Shown here: positions 9,528-15,000 of the stretch, one piece after another
How positions within the stretch are numbered: position 1 is the first letter of the stretch
Layout of the letters: each line of letters opens with the position of its first letter
Assembly (NCBI RefSeq): GCF_008831285.2
Contig: NC_045140.1
Span: forward strand, 28,736,200-28,751,199
Direction of reading: 5' to 3'
Origin: Nymphaea colorata
Taxonomy: Eukaryota; Streptophyta; Magnoliopsida; Nymphaeales; Nymphaeaceae
Length of the DNA stretch: 15,000 nucleotides
Notes under the pieces: generated by a model
Databases searched by the model: none
Told to the model about the DNA's origin: nothing
Seen by the model: only the letters and a program-made list of their open reading frames with translations
Translations under genes and position numbers: made by a program

Positions 9528-10633
9528 ATTGTTAGGACCACACCGGTTGGCCTAAGAAAATCCGACCAATGCGATCCTAAACTTCCCAGGACCTTCTTGA
9601 GGCCTATTCTAAAAACCGAAAAACCTAGGTAATTACACAATGATCTACCCGGCCGGACAGGACCCCGGCGCAAAACCCAATAGGTAGGGAGATACACTTG
9701 TAGGTTACCCGAGTCCCAAATATTCCTAACTAAGTCTGCCTACTACAAAAACACTAACAGGGTCGTGAGGCCTTTACAATTCGCGAGCGATACAAGAGAA
9801 CACTCAATCTCACTCACAAACCACGCAAACCACACTAACGTACAAACCACACCCAACAGAAGTAAATAGGGGTCTGGCTCCTTGTGGTCGTGTCTCGGGC
9901 ACAGTGCCCTCGAGGTACCTCACGGGGGAGCTAGGCCGAAGCCAAGGCTAAACAGAAATGCTGGAAATAAACTAATATGCTACCTACGACTGAAAGCAAA
10001 TCCCGCCCGAAGCTACAAGGGGGATAGGAGACGATACCGGCCAAGGATCGCCCTTGGCGTAGCCGGATAGGTCTCGGGGTGATGACCTGCCCCCGAGCAC
10101 TGCAGCTCACAGAACAGGAAGACCGACTGAGGTGTGCCTCCACGTAGCCTGCTGCTCGGGCTGACCGCTGCCTGAAGACGCTGAAGGTAGGCCGCACGCT
10201 GGTGGACGGGTTGACTGCCGAGGTCTGGTCGCTGCTCGTTTACGGTGGCCGCTGCGCTGTTGCCGCGATGAATTCTGCGGTAGCAGCGCTAACGTCGAGC
10301 CAAGACCGCTGCTGACACTCGCTGGGCCTAGAGGCAGACGCGCGCCGGGAACGAGGACGCTGTCTCGAACTGCTACGGTCGTGCCGTCGAGGATGCCGGG
10401 AGCGATCGTCTGCTGTCTGGTCGAGGGTCGCCGATCAGGACGAGGTCGCCTGGCGTCTGCTGCCGATGTGCTGCTGCTGCACTGAAGAAGACGGAACAGG
10501 GCCGGAAGGGCCGCCTGGACTGCCGAGGGGGGCTGCTGTCACAGCGACAGCGCCTGCCTGCCTAACTCCGGAGTGTGGCTCGGCCACGGGCGCCGGTGGA
10601 TGCCGACGAAGAGGCAGGGGCCGTTGTAAGGGC

Positions 10634-11110
10634 CGGCGAGCCGGCTGAACCTAATCCTAGCTAAGGCTGGGTTGGCTGGTTTCGGTTGGGCTCTACTAGG
10701 TGGTAGGTCTAGTCAAGCAGGTTCGGGTCAGGGTAGGCTCAGTCAAACAGGGTTTAGGTTCAGTCACGGGTTGACCTAGCTAATAGGTTGGTTCAGTAAG
10801 GGAGGTTAAGGTCGAGCCTAAGCTCACGGTGCTGGTCAAAGTTGACCAAGTGCGGAAGGTTCAACTAACTAGGTGGTTGACTAAATGGACCGAGTCAATG
10901 GGTCCGGGTCAAGTAGGTCAAGGGTCACTCGAGGTAGGCTCGAGTCGCTAAGGGAGGCTACCAACGAAGTGGGCTTGGTGGACTAGCTGACCTAGTTGAC
11001 TAAGGCTAAGGGTCAATGCCGATCTAGGTTGGCTCGGTAGAGGTTTAGCCTAGGTGCGGGTTCGGTGCAGGAGGTTGCCTAGTGGGTTCGGTTGACTGGG
11101 CTGGTCTTAC
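10634..11110. repeat. Degenerate GGTT/GGTC-rich low-complexity tract (5' LTR)
   Basis: LTR counterpart of 1264-1740, with few differences. Confidence 0.6.
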
Positions 11111-11128
11111 CCAGGGAATGCACCGATG

Positions 11129-11144
11129 CTTGCCACGTGGCAAG
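11129..11144. promoter_or_regulatory. 16-bp perfect palindrome with G-box core (5' LTR)
   Basis: This is the same palindrome as 1756-1771. Companion G-boxes lie at 11315-11320 and at 11570-11575, where it sits in a 10-base palindrome GACACGTGTC. All three are preserved in both LTRs. Confidence 0.5.
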
Positions 11145-12556
11145 ACGGACGGACACGACAGAGAGAGCTAGAGAACGCTAGCTCTTAGGAATGGAGCTCG
11201 AATTCTCGCCTAAGGGTTAGGGAGAAATGCGACAAGGAAGGAGAGGAGATTGGGGGCGAAGGGCCAGGTGGCGCTCTCGTGTGAGCTCGGATGAGGCTAA
11301 GGCTGAGATGGGGACACGTGGACCAGATCTACGGTGGAGGATTACTGCGGATCGGATCAAGAGGGAAAGGAGGAAACGGCTGAGGAAGAATAGGTAAGAT
11401 GGCGCGAGGTGGAGGAGTTTCCTAAAACTAAGGAGGAAAGATCCAAGGAAATAGGAAAAGGGGATCTCGCAGGGCCTGGCTGGGGACAAGTGGCGAGATG
11501 CGGGACCAAGGTGGGTAGCTGGCAGGTGAGGTGGCGAGTGAGGTGGCGGAGGGCTGGCTCGGATTGCGACACGTGTCAAGATGAACGCGTGAGGATCCTT
11601 GCGAGTTAGGGTTGACGCGGTGGAGATGGCGAGGAGCTGGAAGGGGAGCGGCGGCTGCGAGATTGCTTCCTAATTCGGTGGAGCAGCTGATTGCGAGCTG
11701 ATCCTGAATCGGGACAGATGGCAGCAGCTGGGACAAGGGCACAGATGGGCGGCTGGATGATGGACAGATGTCGAAATTAAAGGCTGAGATGAAACGGAGG
11801 TGGACTTGCCGGAAATGGCAGATGCGACGGAGGAGGAAGCTCCAATTCGCACCGGCGGCCTGAGCTAACGCTCGGAACTTAATTGACCGTAATACCCCTT
11901 TCAAAATTTTAGTTAAAACACTAGGGAAGAAGGGCAATTCGGTCCCTAACGCCGGAATCAATGGCGACCACCGGAATTAGCAGCGATGGCCGGATTCAAA
12001 CAATTTTCCGGCGAGATTCTATCTCGAGATCCAGCCGACGGAACTCGCCCCTTTTTGATATTTAGAAAGCTCTTTTCTGGGCGATTCACGGGGATCACTC
12101 CTCTTCTTCAGATCTCGACCAGAGAGCGAGATTTCTTAACTTTTGAGCCTCTGGTCCGACAGATCAAAAGGGAGAACAGGCCGCTAGAAATTGTAATTTT
12201 CTTATCGATTTGTCTTTCTAATCCGGCCAACTGCCTACTAGGGATCAAACGTCTGATTTCAATCCCGCGACGCGATCTGCAATTTCTGATTAGAACAGAA
12301 AACGCCCAAATTCTGATTCCCCTCTTCGGGTATGCCGAGGGAGGAACCGAGAGAAGACGCCCTGTGTTCTAAGGCAGAATGCAGCAATCGGGCAGCGAGA
12401 GAGAGATCGAAATTCGTCTCCTCTTCGGTGTCGAATTGAAGCCGGCGGTAGATCCGTCGCCTTCAATCTTCCCTATGCTGGAATCGGCCTCACAGTACCC
12501 TCGTGATCAGGGCAAAGGCACCGATTTCAGAACTTTGAAAAAGCTCGAAAGGGGGT

Positions 12557-12562
12557 ACTTAC
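12557..12562 (-). other. Candidate 5' splice site (GTAAGT) in the 5' LTR
   Basis: The minus strand reads CAC|GTAAGTACC, an excellent plant donor, about 240 bases downstream of the predicted transcription start. It is conserved at 3181-3186 in the other LTR. Paired with 8937-8938 it would define a 3626-base leader intron containing the U5 end and primer-binding site. Confidence 0.35.
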
Positions 12563-12830
12563 GTGACAAGGGAGGGATCGCCGCCGGTGGTGGAGATCCG
12601 CCGATGCCTTCTTCCTTATGCCTATGTCTCGGACGGCGGCTCTTCAAGGAATTTCTGGATTCGGAAGCGTCGTGGAGGTAGAGGACGCGAGGAGGGAGAA
12701 GACGCCTGGTTCTCGGGTTGAACAAGGTGGGAGACGAGAGGGGAGAAGCCTCGTGCGAGGAGAGAGAGAGTGCCACACCAAATACCAATCTTTGATTAAT
12801 TTTTCGATCCTTTCTACATTGAGTTTACAG

Positions 12831-12838
12831 AATATATA
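12831..12838 (-). promoter_or_regulatory. Candidate TATA box of the 5' LTR promoter
   Basis: The minus strand reads TATATATT within an AT-rich island, about 600 bp inside the LTR in element orientation. A CT run (CTCTCTCTCTCC on the minus strand, around 12758-12772) lies some 60 bases downstream, like the Y-patch of plant core promoters. The start of transcription would then be near 12800. It is inferred from sequence only; the same motif is kept in the 3' LTR. Confidence 0.5.
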
Positions 12839-13019
12839 CTAAACATAATGCGAGCCCTAATTACATGTTAACCTAGCTCGCTACTTAGTCTAATGTCAAA
12901 AATGCGCAAGGCACAACCCGCCTTGCTAGGTCTCTACTACAAAACTTGACGTCGACATGAAATAGATGACGCAACCTAAACCGGGCCTAGCGCCCAACTC
13001 AAAAATCGAAAGCTAAAGT

Positions 13020-13072
13020 CCCTAAGTCTTGTGGACTTAGGGCGGGGACCTCGTGTGGGTTACCGCCCACAC
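13020..13072. other. Two tandem hairpins in U3 (5' LTR)
   Basis: Identical stems to 3644-3696, at 13020-13042 and 13053-13072. Confidence 0.5.
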
Positions 13073-13144
13073 TTCGGAAATTCGAGCATGGGTCAAGTCC
13101 GATTGGCTCGGACCTGAACCTAAGCCTCTCGGCTTTAGATAGGC

Positions 13145-13439
13145 TCAAGCGTTCGGGGAATTTGGACTCACGCTCGGATTAACCTGATCAAGCTCGGTGA
13201 GCCTCGCAATAGGTTCTAGAACGTCTTGAGTTCCACCTGGTTTGAGCACTCTTTCGGACCTAGTTGCTCCTCCCACGCCGCCCGCTGCAACTGGCTCGAG
13301 TGCTGACTTAGCCTCGCTTGGACTTTCTTCGTGCTGCCTTAGCGCCTGTGTCCACAAATCCGAGGCCTTTCGTCTTGACCGACTGGTTTCGGCCTGATCA
13401 CGCCGAGTTGGGTCTGGACCTACAAGTTGGTCCGTAACA
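13145..13439 (-). pseudogene. Duplicate of the pol C-terminal tail in the 5' LTR
   Basis: Because pol runs into the 3' LTR, reverse transcription copies its last ~90 codons into the 5' LTR. This copy has the same frame (for example MWTQALRQHEESPSEAK, AAGGVGGATRSER), with a small indel near its end that changes the last residues and moves the stop to 13145. It has no upstream integrase, so it is a by-product, not a gene. Confidence 0.85.
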
Positions 13440-13527
13440 GTTTCACAGTCTGAATTAGTTCATACTTACACATGCATGGCTTAATCTTTGAGACAAGCAT
13501 ATGACTACTGGCAGGATCAACCAGGTA
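13440..13527 (-). rRNA. 18S rRNA, first 88 nucleotides only (truncated by the LTR)
   Basis: The minus strand starts TACCTGGTTGATCCTGCCAG at 13527, the universal eukaryotic small-subunit rRNA 5' end. It continues with the land-plant sequence through CAGACTGTGAAAC, where the LTR begins. The rest of the ~1.8 kb gene is not in the window. The match shows a ribosomal gene broken by the retroelement, so this unit cannot give a full 18S rRNA. Confidence 0.97.
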
Positions 13528-14790
<1,263 letters not shown>

Positions 14791-14946
14791 GTGATTTGGG
14801 CGACGGCTCCCGGGTGAAAGGGGCTAACGCGAAAATCACTTGGTCTACCATAAGTATTTTTGAAGTACGAATCCGCCTTGTGTATCCCTAGTGTTCCGAG
14901 CACTTTCCGCAAGCAGCGGAAGACCGGGCACAAGAGGGACTACAGC
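14791..14946 (-). repeat. rDNA spacer subrepeat, copy 3
   Basis: It repeats copy 2 with substitutions and lacks its AT-rich insert and palindrome. The order of shared blocks is the same: GTGATTTGGGCGACGGCTCC, CTTGGTCTACCATAAG, GCAGCGGAAGACCGGGCACA. Confidence 0.75.
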
Positions 14947-14979
14947 AAGGTCCATCGAGCCGAGCAAATGTTTCACCAG

Positions 14980-14991
14980 CCCCCCCCCCCC
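14980..14991. repeat. Poly-C run of 12
   Basis: Twelve consecutive C in the rDNA spacer near the window end (poly-G on the rRNA sense strand). Length may vary or be affected by sequencing error. Confidence 0.8.
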
Positions 14992-15000
14992 TCCGACGAA

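Larger units (their letters stand above)
155..13439 (-). mobile_element. Ty3/gypsy chromovirus LTR retrotransposon, complete in structure but non-autonomous by frameshifts
   Basis: The element has two direct LTRs of about 3.9 kb, a primer-binding site, a polypurine tract and a gag-pol region in the order gag, protease, reverse transcriptase, RNase H, integrase, chromodomain. That order defines Ty3/gypsy (Metaviridae), and the chromodomain places it among plant chromoviruses. Very long LTRs recall the Tekay/Del group, but the lineage is not proved here. All coding parts read leftward. The reading frame is broken at many points, so it cannot make its own proteins as written. It sits in ribosomal DNA: the right end abuts 18S rRNA and the left end abuts ETS in the opposite orientation. 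There is no target-site duplication (ACACC at 150-154, GTTTC at 13440-13444). Confidence 0.96.
9530..13439 (-). repeat. 5' LTR (3910 bp)
   Basis: This is the direct-repeat partner of 155-4062 with the same TGTTA/TAACA ends. As the 5' LTR of a minus-strand element, it would drive transcription leftward into the leader and gag. Its right edge joins 18S rRNA sequence at 13439/13440. It carries a duplicate of the pol tail (13145-13439) that is separated from pol and has no coding role here. The candidate TATA is at 12831-12838 and the candidate splice donor at 12557-12562. Confidence 0.96.

Noticed and set aside
9516-9530. tRNA-like sequence GCTCTGATACCA
   Set aside because: Only the 3' 12 bases match initiator tRNA and it abuts the LTR. 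It is a primer-binding site, not a tRNA gene.
11986-12681. Plus-strand open frames in the 5' LTR resembling 2767-3305
   Set aside because: They are the LTR counterparts of each other but differ by frame and start. They run opposite to the element with no domain I recognise; chance frames are the simpler view.

Overview
The window comes from a plant nuclear genome. It holds one Ty3/gypsy chromovirus LTR retrotransposon on the minus strand (155-13439), flanked on both sides by 45S ribosomal DNA. Plant origin is shown by an 18S rRNA 5' end of land-plant type at 13440-13527, a primer-binding site matching plant initiator-Met tRNA, and a chromovirus pol. I cannot name the species. No intact protein-coding gene is present.

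Layout, left to right. Positions 1-154 are 5' external transcribed spacer (ETS) of rDNA, reading rightward. Positions 155-4062 are the 3' LTR (TGTTA...TAACA on the plus strand). The purine tract for plus-strand priming sits at 4063-4076. The broken coding region runs leftward from 8907 to 3792: gag with zinc knuckle, protease, reverse transcriptase, RNase H, integrase, chromodomain. Its last ~90 codons lie inside the 3' LTR. An untranslated leader with a cluster of stem-loops (8908-9515) and the primer-binding site (9516-9527) follow, then the 5' LTR (9530-13439). The LTR is joined to nucleotide 88 of an 18S rRNA gene on the minus strand (13440-13527), followed by its ETS/promoter-proximal spacer with tandem subrepeats to the window end.

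The most striking point is the flanks. The 154 bp left of the element appear, by eye, to be a perfect reverse complement of 14551-14704. Ribosomal DNA therefore points toward the element from both sides, and no target-site duplication exists (ACACC left, GTTTC right). This is not a simple insertion: either two insertions recombined with an rDNA inversion, or the assembly is chimeric. The LTR pair is mosaic, with most stretches nearly identical and two patches strongly diverged, which also fits a hybrid element.

Within the LTR I see a candidate Pol II promoter with a CT-rich leader, a GTAAGT splice donor, and a pyrimidine-rich TAG acceptor just upstream of gag. Together they suggest a ~3.6 kb leader intron that would remove the primer-binding site from gag-pol mRNA. 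This is inference. Coding disruption is mostly by single-base frame changes, with catalytic motifs largely still readable.
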